From contig JAPMAC010000231.1 of the NCBI GenBank assembly GCA_028671895.1, forward strand, positions 7,776,001 to 7,840,000: a stretch of 64,000 nt of DNA, written 5' to 3'. The notes below the pieces were generated by a model. It did not search any database. It was not told where the DNA came from and saw only the letters and a list, made by a program, of their open reading frames with translations. The position numbers and the translations under genes were made by a program. How positions within the stretch are numbered: position 1 is the first letter of the stretch; each line of letters starts with the position of its first letter. This DNA comes from Oenanthe sinensis (Eukaryota; Streptophyta; Magnoliopsida; Apiales; Apiaceae). Positions 42,402 through 54,161 of the stretch are shown here, in pieces.

Positions 42402-45020
42402 TCACCGGAATCTCCCACGAACCAGGTCCCTGACCTGACCCATCATATTGTCCAACATAGCATCCACCTCATCACTACCCATCGGTCCACCACCCAAAGG
42501 CGTCCTCATTTCTCGAAAAACTCGCGCCCAGGTCCGAATCCCGGTAAAACCACTCTCTACATCCTGTGGAATGTCGTCGAGAGGAGGGCCGCCCAAAGGA
42601 ATGCCATCCCTAGGTATGCCACTACAGGGTACCGATGGCCCGGGTATCATCCGGTCCACAATACGTCTCAACTCGTCTATCCGACCAGTCGAGACATCCT
42701 GATCTCTCATAAGCACAGACAATACCCAGGTCGGTACCGGCTCCTCAACAGCTGGTGGTGGAGGTGGTGGAGGAGGTGGCGACGGGGGTGATGCTGGTGG
42801 CGATGATGGGGAGTCGAGGGGAGCATCCTCCGGCTCTGCAGGCTCTGGGGTAAGCTCCTCAAATCCCTCATCGTCAGACGGTATCGAGCTGAGTGGAGGT
42901 AAGGGTGGAAACACTACAGGGGGTGGTACCATATAGATGTGTAATATCCATAATTTATTTATTTAGATATTAGTAATTAGAATTAGAATTAGATTAGAAT
43001 TTGTAAGATTATTTTCTTTAACCATAATATTTATTATATTGAATTTTATTAGAAATAGAATTTGTAATAAAATAGATTAATAATAATAAAAATGATTGAA
43101 ATTAGATAGAGATTAGGAATTAAAATTGGATTAGAATAACGGGCTTTCGAATATTGGTATTTGAATCGTAGTAGGTTTTGTTGTAGGGTTTTAAAACTCT
43201 ATATATAGATTAAGATCTCCTCATTCTTTCATATTCTTTTCTAGCCACCAAGACTAAACAAATGTAAATCTTTCTCGATACACAAATCCTTATTCTTTTT
43301 CTTCATCTTTGTTTGTAAAATTCGTAGGATTATTCATACACAAATCAGCTGTGTTGTAAAATTCGTAATAAATTCATCGTAAGTCGGAATTCATTGATTC
43401 TGGACTTTTTAGAAAGATCTTTTCGTTCTCTACGATTGTTGTGTTTTAAGTTTTCGTAGAAAACATCGTTTAGAGGGTCAAAAAGGTAAAATACAGATCT
43501 GGGCAGAATTGGAGTTATGAAGAAGTTCGACGTTTGAGACGTTTGAGATGTGATTTTTTCGATTGGGTGTTAAGGATTATTTTATTCAGTATATATACAA
43601 GACCCATGTATACACAACCGTGAGTTTTATTAAACCTTAAAGTGGAGTCCGCGTAAGAAAGAAATACAGAGGCGCTATTTGGTACCTTGGATGCATTGAT
43701 TTGTCTTGATCAAGAAGAACAGATCGTGAACCAGAAATTTATGGGTCTATGCAGTTTTCGTTAGTGTTTGAAATTGCTAGTTCGAGTTTTCGTTAGTGTC
43801 TGAGATTGCTATTTCGAGGTATGGATTTCGTCCCCTTTCTCTTCAGCGCTACTCTTTTTAGGATTAGTTATATTTAATTCGTTCCGTTCATAAATCGGTT
43901 CCTTCCGTTATTATTCATTTTAACTGTTTTGATTCTCCGAAAGTTATTTTAAATAAAGTCTGTTTCGAAATATTTAAATATTTATCTCTGCGATTTTCAA
44001 AAATTATATATGTTACATATCTGTGTAGAATATTTGAAATATCTGTTCAGGTGATTTTAAAATTGTGAAAATTATTTTATTTGAACCCTTAGAGTGATAT
44101 AGGGTATACCGATTTAACCAGCTGTAGGGGTACTACAGCCATGTTATTGCGGCACCAGTGGCATGCACTTCCGTGGCAGTGTGATTAGTCACGGCGTATC
44201 CTTCTGATAGCTCCGGTGGTGAGTTTTGCGCATTTAATATTTGTTTGAGGATACGTGGGTACACCCAATCTGATTTGATTTGTGATTTGATATTTGACGG
44301 TGACGTTGTATATGCCGTACACATTGTCCGGTTTGTTGCTCGCATTAGGTACTCTATGATGTGTGTATTTGTTATCTGTTTTGATATCGGTATGAAATAT
44401 CCTAACCCCTCTTTGCTTCAACCTTGTCTTTAAAAATTAAAGTTTATTTATTATTATCAAATTTATCTCTTGCTTCTTGTTTTATAAACTGTATTCCAAT
44501 CCGTACTGGGCATTTGGCTCACGCCGTATTCTTTCTTCTGGCAGGTACTAAGGGGGATCTTGGGCTGTGTGATGGAGAGCTCCCTTATTTACATTTATTA
44601 GGACGTTTGAGCTTCTTACATTTTCTTTTTAGACATTGGTTATTATTAGAGGTTTTAGATTAATTCGCATTTGTCACTTTGAATTGTTTTGGAGGTTTTA
44701 ATACTATTTTACAGAGTTGTTGGACCTATTTAATTACTTTAAGGTGGATTTTAGTACTATGTATACAGGTTTATGGTTTGATAAGTAACCCCTCGTCTCA
44801 TTTTGGGAATGGGGTGTTACAAGATGTCTCTATATATGATGTCTGATGGTTCAGCTTGATCGGCATGTGGAATGGTAGGTGCTGGAGCAGCTGGAATCAC
44901 TGGCGCCTCTACGGGGATCTCTACGGAAATCTCTACCGGTACCTCTACTGGGATCTCTGCTGGAACCTCCTCAGGGACCTCCTCAAGATCCTGATCAGAA
45001 TCCTCATCCTCGTCCTCCAT
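42402..45020 (-). pseudogene. E4 accessory ORF 5' of gag, split by solo LTR S2
   Basis: Two minus-strand pieces, 45020-44827 and 42939-42402, are in register when S2 and one copy of its AGATG duplication are removed, giving about 243 codons. The first piece is acidic with EVP/EIPVEV repeats. The second has runs of Pro (about 42740-42770), then a plain segment (VPTWVLSVLMRDQDVSTGRI, then DELRRIVDRM) and ends VRDLVRGRFR. The frame is open upstream of 45020 to about 45112 without an ATG. It lies between primer site and gag, where most Tekay elements have no ORF. No stop breaks either piece. Function unknown. Confidence 0.6.
42940..44821 (+). mobile_element. S2: solo LTR, Ty3/gypsy type, 1,882 bp
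   Basis: It runs TGTAATATCC...GGGGTGTTACA and is flanked by a perfect duplication AGATG (42935-42939 and 44822-44826). The opening TGTAATATCC is shared with the E4 LTR (minus strand), which suggests a chromovirus-type gypsy family, though the rest is different. A TATA box TATATATAG lies at 43199-43207, giving + orientation. There is no internal domain. Confidence 0.92.
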
Positions 45021-45256
45021 CTCTCTGTCCTGCTGGGCTCCCTCTGCCTCAGGGTCCTCGTCCTCTCCTAATAACTCCCTATCATGCTGGGCCTCGTACG
45101 CCTCAGGGTCGGGGATCTACAATACAACAATAACTCGTTAGTACTATATCGTGAATAACTTCCCTTTTTGGGTTTTAGTCTTGTTAAGGCTTTTAAGAGT
45201 TTATTTTAATAGCTTTTATTATACTTACGCCTCTCATTTCTGAGTACTATAACCTA

Positions 45257-45270
45257 GGGCTTGGATACCA
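45257..45270 (-). other. E4 primer binding site
   Basis: The minus strand reads TGGTATCCAAGCCC four bases after the LTR end. It shares its first seven bases (TGGTATC) with the tRNA-Met complement and then diverges, which could reflect mutation or another Met-type tRNA. Confidence 0.65.
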
Positions 45271-45274
45271 CTTT

Positions 45275-48200
45275 TGTGCACCCCAAAACCCGGGGTCCGA
45301 GATCTAGGTTGCCACGATCCAATTTCCAATATACACACACTTGTAATCCAATGATAATAAATAATAATATAATAATCACAAGGTAAATGATATGTTGATG
45401 ACCCCAACACTTTATGAAACACAAGCGAGCCATAGTCTTAGAAAACGAAGTTATCATTATTTACATAAATAAGTCTTAGCTACTACATTATCTTATTATT
45501 ACAAACTTGAGTTGTACTACTGTTTATAGCCCCCTTAGGAACTATAACAGCAGTCAGAAGTTGATTAGCTTACATACGTTGCATATACTTACATAGGTCA
45601 TACTTATAAATAAACCTAATTAGTAAAAACTGAAGCCTATCCTACTAAGCTTTCCTACCTGAGGGACAGTAGTGTGGATCCTCTCATACGGGGTCATTGC
45701 CCTTGTTACCCGCTTGCGTAGGGTTCGGTACACACGGATGGACATGATCCGCAACTGTAATGTGGGAAAGAAAAAAAAACCACAAGCAAGAATGAGCTAC
45801 AAATGTTCAGCAAGTAAATAACTAACAGTATATCAAGGTAGTGAATCAACAACATGATACAATAATACGTTATCAAAGCAACTGATATATAAATGAAGAC
45901 AGTAACCAAAGTAAAACAAGAAAATCAGAGTTGATTATACTTCCCGTTAACACCATCAGTAACTCAGCACCTAGGCTTTCGTTACAATGTAACGTCAAAT
46001 TCCAATTGGAGGAAGGGACTACGGACATGAGCACTCACCCACGCACCACCGTACGCGATGATCAGTCGCATTGTACAGTAGTCTATAGAACTCTTCTCTA
46101 CTAGTAGAAGGATGATCCGAAACAGGTCATCACTCTAGGCAACACATTGGCCTTTTTGCTGGACCGGCGTGACTCGGCCTCTTACGCTATGATGGACTGT
46201 GCCGAACACAAGCCTCTTACACTTACTCCAACCTCCTTTAATCCCGTGAAAATCAATCGACCTGGAAGGGACTATCCCAACATTCCAGAATAACAACAAT
46301 CTTCTTTTAAGATTTCAACATCAGATGATGGATTCACTTCCCAAGTTATGTGGAAGTAACCTCTTAGTATGTGGGTTGACTCTCAGTCAAAGAATCAACA
46401 GAACAAAGTACTTAGGTCTAGAAGACTCAAGAACCCAATCCGGGGAGTCGCTAATATATAATATAATAACTTTAATAAAGAGTATTTAATTTGAGCTAAA
46501 TATGAGTTTCAAAAGACACGGGTATATACAGGAAGAATGTCAGGATTATTGATTCGTTCCCTAATAGGGGTGGTTAACCCGAAAATAACTGCAGAATATT
46601 TTATTGGTAATTAACTAATCAATATTTAATTGAAAATAATATTTAATGCATTTTCCGGAAGCTCCATTATATTTTAAAACTTCAGAAAATATTTGAGTAA
46701 GGATTAGTGTTCTATATTAACCCTCAACCCTCAGTAAACCGGGATATTAATATAATCAGAGTCAAACAATTTTTAAATATTGCTTTGCTTAAAACAGTTG
46801 AACAACAGCTGTCTTTTAAAGATCCCCAGTATTTAAATTATATTAAAATAATATTTAATATTATTTAAAAATAATTAAAGAATATAATTATAATTAACTA
46901 ATTTTATTTTAATCGATCCACCATATTTAAATAATATTTAATTAATATTAAATAGTATTCAAATAATCCAAAGTGGAATTGAAAACCTTTCGTTTATAAA
47001 GGAACACGGGATCTGAGACTGTTTAAATAATATTTAATTAAATATTAAATATTATTTAATAATTAAAAGAATGGTTGAAAAATAAATAAGTCGATGATCT
47101 TCATTAATCATCTCATAATACTCAAATATATTTTAAATCGAACTATTCTGGTAGTATCTACCACCGTTTAAAAATACTCGACTATCCTCGGTTAACCATC
47201 TAGTACCCTGAAGGGTAACTCGACGCACAGAACAAATATTCAATCTGGTTGCGTGCACACTCTAACTTTTCAAGAAGTTCAGAGTAGCAGTCAAATCAAA
47301 GTGAAAAGAATAGAAGTAAAGTTTAGAGTAGAACGAGAATATTCATTCTTACAACTTTATAGCAAGACTTGATATACAAAAATCAATGGTGACAAAGCGT
47401 CGGATAATTGCCTGAGTATTTTAGTTGGTGTATGCACAATCCTTGCTTTGCGCGTGCGCCTATGAACCATTCACGATTAGCACTTATTGTATTCACTTCT
47501 ACAACTACATTGACTATCCCAATTAACGTGTTTTAGTTAGGTTCATTAGCTCATAGTATTCTCATGTCATTATATGACATTTTTCGTTAAGGGTGCGTTC
47601 GCTAATCGTGTCTCGAACGTCACTTATGACAAGGGATAGTTAAGACCAACGTATTAGCATTCCCCTGAATTTTTCACTTGCACCTACCTGGTTCAAACAA
47701 TTTTTAGTAAATCAGGTTTTACTTTTTTTAATACAATTATTCTTCCCAGATACTCTCAGATGTCCCTAGTATTTTAAATAAAAGTTTCAAGATTTATGGA
47801 GTCCCCTAACTAGGGTGATCACAGCTCCAAAGTTCAGTGAAAACAGAATTGGTGTGTTTCTGCACTACCCCTACCATTTTGGCCATATCTTTTAGCTCGC
47901 AACTCCGATTGACATGATTTTTATGGGTAAACGATCTAGAGACCATTACCTATCTAACCATATATAGAACTCATCAAAAAAAGCAGGGTAGCCCCTTCGG
48001 GTTCCCTAAACAGTTGGTACCCAGAAGCAAAACAGGCATGGTCTCCTTTGTATATTCAACATTTGCCTCACTTTAACCTTCTCAAAATCCATCAAACAAC
48101 TTCCATACATTTTACACTACTACTTGAGAATGTACTCAAGACATCCCAAACCCAATCACAATTATCCCATACTCCAATTATTACCAACAATTCTCAACAA

Positions 48201-49237
48201 ATCAGCCAACAACTCATGCATGCTCTTACAAGCTTATTACCACTACCCATAACTTATATTACCTTAAACAATCATCAATTAAGCTCTAGCAAGCATCATA
48301 TATGAGATTAAGAACTTAATCACAACTCAAGCTACTATTCATCATGTTGTATTTTCATAAAAATCAAGAGAATACATGGTTAAATATGCATGGAAATTAC
48401 GTATAAGTTAGACAAGAGTGATACCTTGATTTTGAGGTATCTAACTTAAGAAATGGTGGAGTTGGCTTGGTCTTCTTCTTCTTTCTTTAGCTAGGTCTGA
48501 ATACTTCTCTTCCAAAATAAGGGAGAACACTTGCTTTTCTTGGTTTTTGCTAATTATGTGATAATAAAAAAAATTAGGCAAGTGGTTAGTATTTAATCAA
48601 GTCAAATGTGAAGTCAAGGTTGGCTTCTTTGACTTTGGTCAAAGACACTTGTTAGATTTATCCATATATCCATGCAAGTATATATATATATATATATATA
48701 ATTGGCTCCTTTTTAATCACTCAAGGTAGTGTTGTGATCTTTGTTTTCGTAACGATTCACGACTACACGATTAACCCCCTAACTCGTTCCGAGAATTTCT
48801 AATATAATTATCATCCACCAAAACACTACCCACTGATCATTAGTCATTACGTACTCTTTTATAAACTTCATCTCATTTATTCAAAGGATTCAGATGTGAT
48901 TCGTCGGATAAAACCTAAAGCGCAAGTACTGCGTATTTTACGTATATTCACTTAAAAGTACGAACCACTGATTATCCGTAAGTTGTGAATCTTCGAACTC
49001 TGACGAGATTTACATTCACTTAAATCTCGTACTCGTAACATATTGATTCGCAGAATTGTGAATTTTTGAAATCTGACGCCGTTTACATACACTCATTTAT
49101 CCCGTATCTTAACATTACGGCTTCAAAATCATAATTCTACGACTTCTAATATAGTGGCACCATCACTGTTATTCTGAACAATACTTTACTATTTATAAAT
49201 CAAAGTTTTAATAATACTTAAAATTTGGGATATTACA
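45275..49237 (-). repeat. E4 5' LTR, 3,963 bp
   Basis: It matches 18517-22565 end to end. The + strand ends are TGTGCACCCC and GGGATATTACA. The outer base is followed by the duplication ATTCA at 49238-49242. In the first 70 bases I count four differences from the other LTR, which indicates an age well beyond that of E5. Confidence 0.93.
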
Positions 49238-49242
49238 ATTCA

Positions 49243-50714
49243 CATCTATAGAAAAATGACAAAAAAAAATCGACTTGAGTGCCATTTTGAGATACAATTC
49301 GACTTCAATAAAAAACAAAGATATAGCCTGGAGGGCCCCTATAACTTTTAAAGTCAAGATAAACTTCAAATAAGATCGATAATCAACCTCAGGTTTTAAT
49401 CGACTTGGGCGTATTTTTGAAGTATAATTCGACCTCAATTAAGGTCGAAATTAAGTTATAGCCAAGAGGCCAATCGACCTGGGAGAAAATTAAGTATTAA
49501 TTCGACCTCATTCCAGGTCGATAATTATAAAGCCATGAGGCCCCAAGATAACTCGACCTGAGAGGTAAATTAGATATTAATTCGACCTCATTCCAGGTCG
49601 ATAATTATAAAGCCATGAGGCCCCAAGACAATTCGACCTGAGAGGAAAATTAGGTATTAATTCGATCTCATTCCAGGTCGACAATTATAAAGCCATGAGC
49701 CCCCAAGATATTTTCGACCTGGGAGGTAAATTAGGTATTATTTCGACCTCTTTCCAGGTCGACCTTTATAAAGCCGTGAAGGCCGATTCGACCTCAGTCA
49801 AGGTCGAAATCGCCTTCATTCCATGATTCGACTTCACGGATTTTTGAGGACTAATTCGACCTCAATCGAGGTCGAAATCGACCTCAGAAAGACATTTCGA
49901 CTTCAATGGAAAATTAAGGCCTAATTCGACCTCAATCGAGGTCGAAACCAGCCATGTACCTTATTTTTAGGTGTGATAGCCTTGAAGGCCTAAATCGACG
50001 TCAATCGAGATCGAAATCAAACTACAGAATAACAAATGGACTTCAGAGAGCCATTGAGGCCAAATTCGACCTCAATCGAGGTCGAATTCGATCTCAATCG
50101 AGGTCGAATTCGATCTTAGTAAGACATTTCGATCTCGAAAATTTTTGAAGCCTAATTCGACCTCAATTGAGGTCGAAAAAGACCTCAGCTCTATGTCTCG
50201 ACCTCAATCGAGGTTGAAATCAACTTAAAATCATAGGTTTCGACTTCAAAGGTTTTTGAGGCATAAATTCGACCTCAGTCAAGGTCGAAATCGACCTCAA
50301 TCTCACAGATCGACCTCGAAGTAATTTTAAGGTTTATTCGACCTCAATCGAGGTCGAATTCGACCTCAGCCACTTGAATGACCTCGAGGTAAATCTTCAG
50401 TTCTGATCGACTTTAATCGAAGTCGAATTCGAGCTCGATTCTTGAAATCGACTTGAAGTAGAATTTGAGGTCGAAATCAACCTCATTCCAGGTCGAAATT
50501 GACTCAATTGTAAAAAGATTCCTGCTTTTTGAAGTTTGTTACAAATAAAGTTTTTTGAGAACCAATTTATACGATGTTGATTCTTTAAAAGACTTAATAA
50601 TGCAAGGCCTGGGCCCAAAAAACAAAATAAGGTTGACTGAAATAAGTCAAAAGCCCGGTAAGGCCCTTAAAACCCTTTGTAAAACTTTTACGAAAACTCA
50701 CGAAGTTTTCCAAA
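49243..50714 (+). repeat. E3 3' repeat region with CGACCTC/GAGGTCG hairpins
   Basis: A long noncoding stretch dominated by CGACCTC and its complement. From 49786 to 50430 about ten perfect or near-perfect inverted repeats of the form CGACCTCAATCGAGGTCG occur every 20-90 bp, each able to fold into a short-loop hairpin. Position between the antisense ORF and the 3' LTR matches the hypervariable, tandem-repeat-rich 3' region described for Tat and Ogre elements. Confidence 0.85.
49501..49760 (+). repeat. 80 bp tandem repeat in the E3 3' region
   Basis: Units start TTCGACCTCATTCCAGGTCG at 49501 and, as close variants, at 49581, 49661 and 49742 (periods 80, 80, 81). Each carries ATTATAAAGCCATGAG-like middle sequence. 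A diverged unit survives at 18355-18430 on the other side of E4. Confidence 0.92.
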
Positions 50715-50731
50715 AGTTGGGGGGCAAACGA
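50715..50731 (+). other. E3 polypurine tract
   Basis: AGTTGGGGGGCAAACGA precedes the LTR start TGTGGGTAAAAATAG. A G-rich tract of this form is usual before the 3' LTR in Tat elements. Confidence 0.8.
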
Positions 50732-51343
50732 TGTGGGTAAAAATAGCCGTGAGGAAATAATAAATATATCATTTATTATTTCATTAATTAGACCTGGTAT
50801 AGTCCAAAGGCTTGGGCCCTTGAAACGAACTAGGAAAATAAGTCCTAGGATCAACTAGATTTGTAATTCAAGAATCAATTAGATTTGTAAATCCAGCCTA
50901 TCAGCTCTGTTGAAGCCATAGGCCCAGTAAGCCTCTGTTATTAATTAATTTCGTAATTAATTAATAAGGGCTTAATGAAGGCCCGAAAAACCTGTTGAAG
51001 GCCCTAATCCTAGAAGGATCTAGAAATCCAAACATGGGAGGAGTCCCACAAACACTCTCACTCCTAAGAGGTTTAGACAACCTTGACACTAGGTGACTTG
51101 GCCACCAAGTCTCCTACTTCTAATCTGATTCTAAGGCCTCCATGTGCCTATATAAAAGGTCTAACCCCTCAAAATTAGAATTACGTTTTTTGGCTTGATT
51201 CTCTAAACACAACAGAGATACGTAGGCAGTTAACGAGGACCTGAGATAGTCACGAAACGTTAGTGCAGCCATTAAAGCTTGAAGCTCCTCCAAACCTTAG
51301 TACTAATTGCGTATTAAGCACACCTCATTTTTAATCCATAACA
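50732..51343 (+). repeat. E3 3' LTR, 612 bp
   Basis: It starts TGTGGGTAAAAATAGCC and ends ...CCATAACA. A TATA box (TATATAAAA) is at 51149-51157. The right boundary is set by the start of sequence that matches S1 (51344). The partner LTR is missing, so the boundary cannot be checked by duplication. Confidence 0.8.
51149..51157 (+). promoter_or_regulatory. E3 LTR TATA box
   Basis: TATATAAAA in CCTATATAAAAGGTC, about 420 bp into the LTR, is a near-consensus plant TATA box. Confidence 0.7.
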
Positions 51344-52140
51344 TAAACCTTTCGTGAATAATGTTCCATGTAATATAATCCCTTTAACCTTATATTATAG
51401 ATCAAACTCGAGGCATGTATAGTATTATCCTCTTCAACGTTTAATCTTGGTTTCCTTGATCAATGAATAGGCTATTTAAACAAATCAATATTTGAGCATG
51501 ACCATGCATTTCATAGTCTCACTCAATCAAGAGACCAATAATATCACTCCTAGAATTGAAGGGTTAAATCCTATATCTATCATTCATATTCCTCATACGA
51601 TTCATAGCATACCCAATGTCTACCTTTATCATTAGCTGATTAAAGGTAACTTTGAGTGTAATCAAAGTATATTAATTCTCGTATAGAAATATAATGATTT
51701 CAAGTCAGAGGATCATTACATCATTATCACTATGAGATTTCTTATAACACTTATTAACATGTAGAATCTCATGGCGGGTCTTTTCAGTATCATATATTGA
51801 TACATACACTTATGTTCTTGACTTTAGTATCACCATACCTATGACCAATGAGATGTGTTATCTGTCAACAAACATACTAGTCTTATTGCATAATTATTGT
51901 CCTTAAATAATAATACTTGACTAGGGAATTTTAGGAATAAAATACTATTCATATAATCTCATTTTTAAGTCACATACTTAAAGACATATATTACGTATTA
52001 ATATTCCAAGGACATTTATTATTCTTTCAATTTATGATATAGTAAATAAAGATATAATAAATATTAATTAAATAATCACATAACATAATTATTTTTAATA
52101 AAACATTAAATGTATTGTCTCTAGGACACCAATACTAACA
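51344..52140 (-). mobile_element. Truncated LTR of the S1 family
   Basis: It is colinear with 5464-6270 (from TAAACCTTTCGTGAATAATG to CCAATACTAACA) with roughly 95 percent identity by eye. The half corresponding to 4671-5463 is missing at the boundary with the E3 LTR. So E3 had inserted into this LTR and the other side was later lost. The intact end abuts E6 accessory ORF sequence at 52141. Confidence 0.88.
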
Positions 52141-53021
52141 GTTACTTTACCAACTTTCTCCACCTACACACTCCCCTTATATTTCTTTTTCTTAGATTTT
52201 TCAACAATAGTCTTTTAGGAGCCAGTTGAGGTTGGCTTTTTAGATTTGGATTTTGAAACAGGTTTTGTAACCTGGGTAGGAGGGTTGAGGTCAATATCAA
52301 TACCCTCCATTGTTGCACAAGGCAAAGAAACTTGAGATTTAAAAGAAGCAATGGTTGCAATATATATTTGCACCTCCTATGGATACATCAAGGTCCTGAT
52401 GGAATGAAGGTTGATTTTGAAAAGATCTTTGAAGACTCTCTTGCTTTGGATCAAACACTCTACTATTTTTGCATCACTGTCAATATCTACCTCTTTGACC
52501 AAGTGACTAATAACGCACATAATAAATCTAGCAAAATATATATTGTTTTTCCTATTTTCTTGGGATCCTAACTTGGTAACTCTCTCATTTAATATTAAAC
52601 AGCTAAGATCATGGTATTTGTCATACAAAATAAAGAAAACTGTTGCATAGAAGTGGTTATAGCAACAATGTTACTTATTTCTCCTAACAATATTTCCTAA
52701 ATTGGTATTTTCTACAGCATAGTTAATATCATCTAACATAATCCTCATTTCATTTTTACTAGGCATGGCATCACAATTGTTATCAGGTAATTCCAGACAT
52801 TCACTAAGAATAACAGTAGTTAGATTATACGTGACATATTTGCATTTAAAAGAAATCATAGTTAAATCAGATGATACCTCCGTAGTCTGCCAAAATTCCT
52901 CCACATAAGAGCAAAAAATCTTTGGTGCACTTAACATCGACTTTGAGAAACTGCAGTCACTCATAAATTTCATCAAAGGGTGAAATCTCACTCTTTCAAC
53001 TATGCTACAACATTGTTTCAT
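52141..53021 (-). pseudogene. E6 accessory ORF remnant
   Basis: From 53021 on the minus strand: HPLMKFMSDCSFSKSMLSAP, EEFWQTTEVSSD, then ISFKCKYVTYNLTTVILSEC and LELPDN. Each block aligns with E2 and more distantly with E5 accessory ORFs. After a stop, 52628-52377 carries QSKRVFKDLFKINLH, matching E2. The lower part (52330-52150) reads as a Lys/Ser/Pro-rich tail interrupted by stops (VSKSKSKKPTSTGS, KSKKKKYKGS). The insertion point of the S1-family LTR here differs from that in E2, so the two insertions are independent. Confidence 0.7.
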
Positions 53022-53099
53022 ATATTTCTAAATACTTTTTACCATTTCCTAGTTAACTAATAAAATAAAATTATCCTAAACTAGAAAACTGTTGTTTTT

Positions 53100-53795
53100 G
53101 TCTTTCTTTTCTACATTGTGCAATTTTGGGAATGAATTTGTCCTGCATTCTTCTATAAAAGACAGCTCCTATCAGAGTCTTTGCAGTTAAAATAAATTTG
53201 ACTATCTTCCAAAGCTATCTTCTATTTGAAAGATTCCTGACTTAGTCTTCATGAATTGTCAACATTAATTAATATTTTTATGTTAAGCATATCAACTGAT
53301 GTTTTTGTTTGGAGTCTTCAATGGTTGTTCGATCATCCATCGACTGATAATTTTATCCATTAATTGATATTAATGTTATTAATCGATGTATAAATCGATG
53401 GGTCTTAGCATCCATTGATAGACTTCATTCTTCAACATTTATCGAGCTTTAGAATATCAATTGAGTCTTTTATTTATCCGTCGATCATCCATCACTTGTG
53501 AATTTTCATGTCTTCAAATAATTACAGATGAACAGTCTATTATCGCATCAGTTGATTGACCGACATTTATTAACTCAGATATCCATCGACTCTGGAATGC
53601 ATTATACATTGATCACCTAGACTATCAAGGGTTAAATGACTTAGATAACATTGTTTCTACAAAACCAAATTATTAGTTGATACAATAGATATTTATAGAA
53701 CACATATCTATTGACCAATTATAATAAATAAATAAATTTTGATAACTTATGATTTCTAAAGGTTGAGTTAACATCAAAGAGAATAATTCCTAACA
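53100..53795 (-). repeat. E6 LTR-like sequence with ATCRATTGAT motifs
   Basis: From about 53220 it is colinear with the E2 LTR (for example GTCTTCAAATAAT, AACAGTCTA and CATCAGTTGAT in the same order, 53512-53560 versus 3923-3970). It ends ATTCCTAACA, close to ATTCCCAACA at the E2 LTR edge. Lying directly upstream of the accessory ORF, with no pol between, it is either the 5' LTR of an internally deleted element or an LTR-like spacer promoter. Confidence 0.6.
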
Positions 53796-53929
53796 CGGTA
53801 TTTTGGAAAATAAATGAGAGAGATTGAAGTTGATCATAAACAACATAACATTCAGCAACCATCCAATATATTGGGATAATTTTTTTATGTGCTTAAAGAA
53901 AAGTAGATAGAAGGTAATATAACTATATA
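53796..53929. other. Short unassigned flank
   Basis: AT-rich sequence between E6 and the MITE with nothing recognisable. If 53795 is an element edge, CGGTA at 53796 would be its target duplication. Confidence 0.4.
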
Positions 53930-54161
53930 CTCCCTTAGTTCTTAAATACCCGTTTCTTGACTTTTTAGTACACAATTTAGGATGCTTTGACTGCATAGCT
54001 AGAAATGTTATTTTTAAAAATTTCTTTTTGTGAATAAAAAATTTCGTTTAATTTTATTATTCGCAAAAAAAAAATTAAAATAATATTTCTAACCATGCGG
54101 TCAAAGCATCTTAAAGTGTGTGCCAAAAAGTCAAGAAACAAATATTCAAGAATGGAGGGAG
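53930..54161. mobile_element. Stowaway-like MITE, 232 bp
   Basis: Termini are CTCCCTTAGTTC and, on the other strand, CTCCCTCCATTC, with TA duplications at 53928-53929 and 54162-54163. The inverted repeats extend about 80 bp inward (both arms contain GTTTCTTGACTTTTT and GATGCTTTGAC), so nearly the whole element can fold. CTCCCT ends with a TA target are typical of Stowaway (Tc1/mariner-derived) MITEs. Confidence 0.92.

Larger units (their letters stand above)
18517..49237 (-). mobile_element. E4: Tekay-type chromovirus (Ty3/gypsy), split by E5 and S2
   Basis: Two LTRs of 4,049 and 3,963 bp flank a minus-strand internal region with accessory ORF, gag, protease, RT, RNase H, integrase and chromodomain. 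The outer duplication ATTCA (18512-18516 and 49238-49242) is perfect. It inserted into the 3' repeat region of E3. Without E5 and S2 it measures about 14.1 kb, with a 6.1 kb internal region. LTRs that long and a C-terminal chromodomain with EYPHLF are typical of Tekay/Del elements. The LTRs differ visibly (several percent plus indels), so it is older than E5. Confidence 0.92.
10629..51343 (+). mobile_element. E3: Tat/Retand-type Ty3/gypsy element, 5' end missing, split by E4
   Basis: It contains gag (from about 10640), protease, RT, RNase H, a second RNase H-like domain, integrase (to 15601), an antisense ORF (15851-17799), a repeat-rich 3' region (17800-18516 continuing at 49243-50714), a polypurine tract and a 612 bp 3' LTR. 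The second RNase H and the antisense ORF downstream of pol mark the Tat group, Retand-like. The 5' LTR, primer site and start of gag are missing. Without E4 about 10 kb remains. Many stops are present. Confidence 0.85.
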
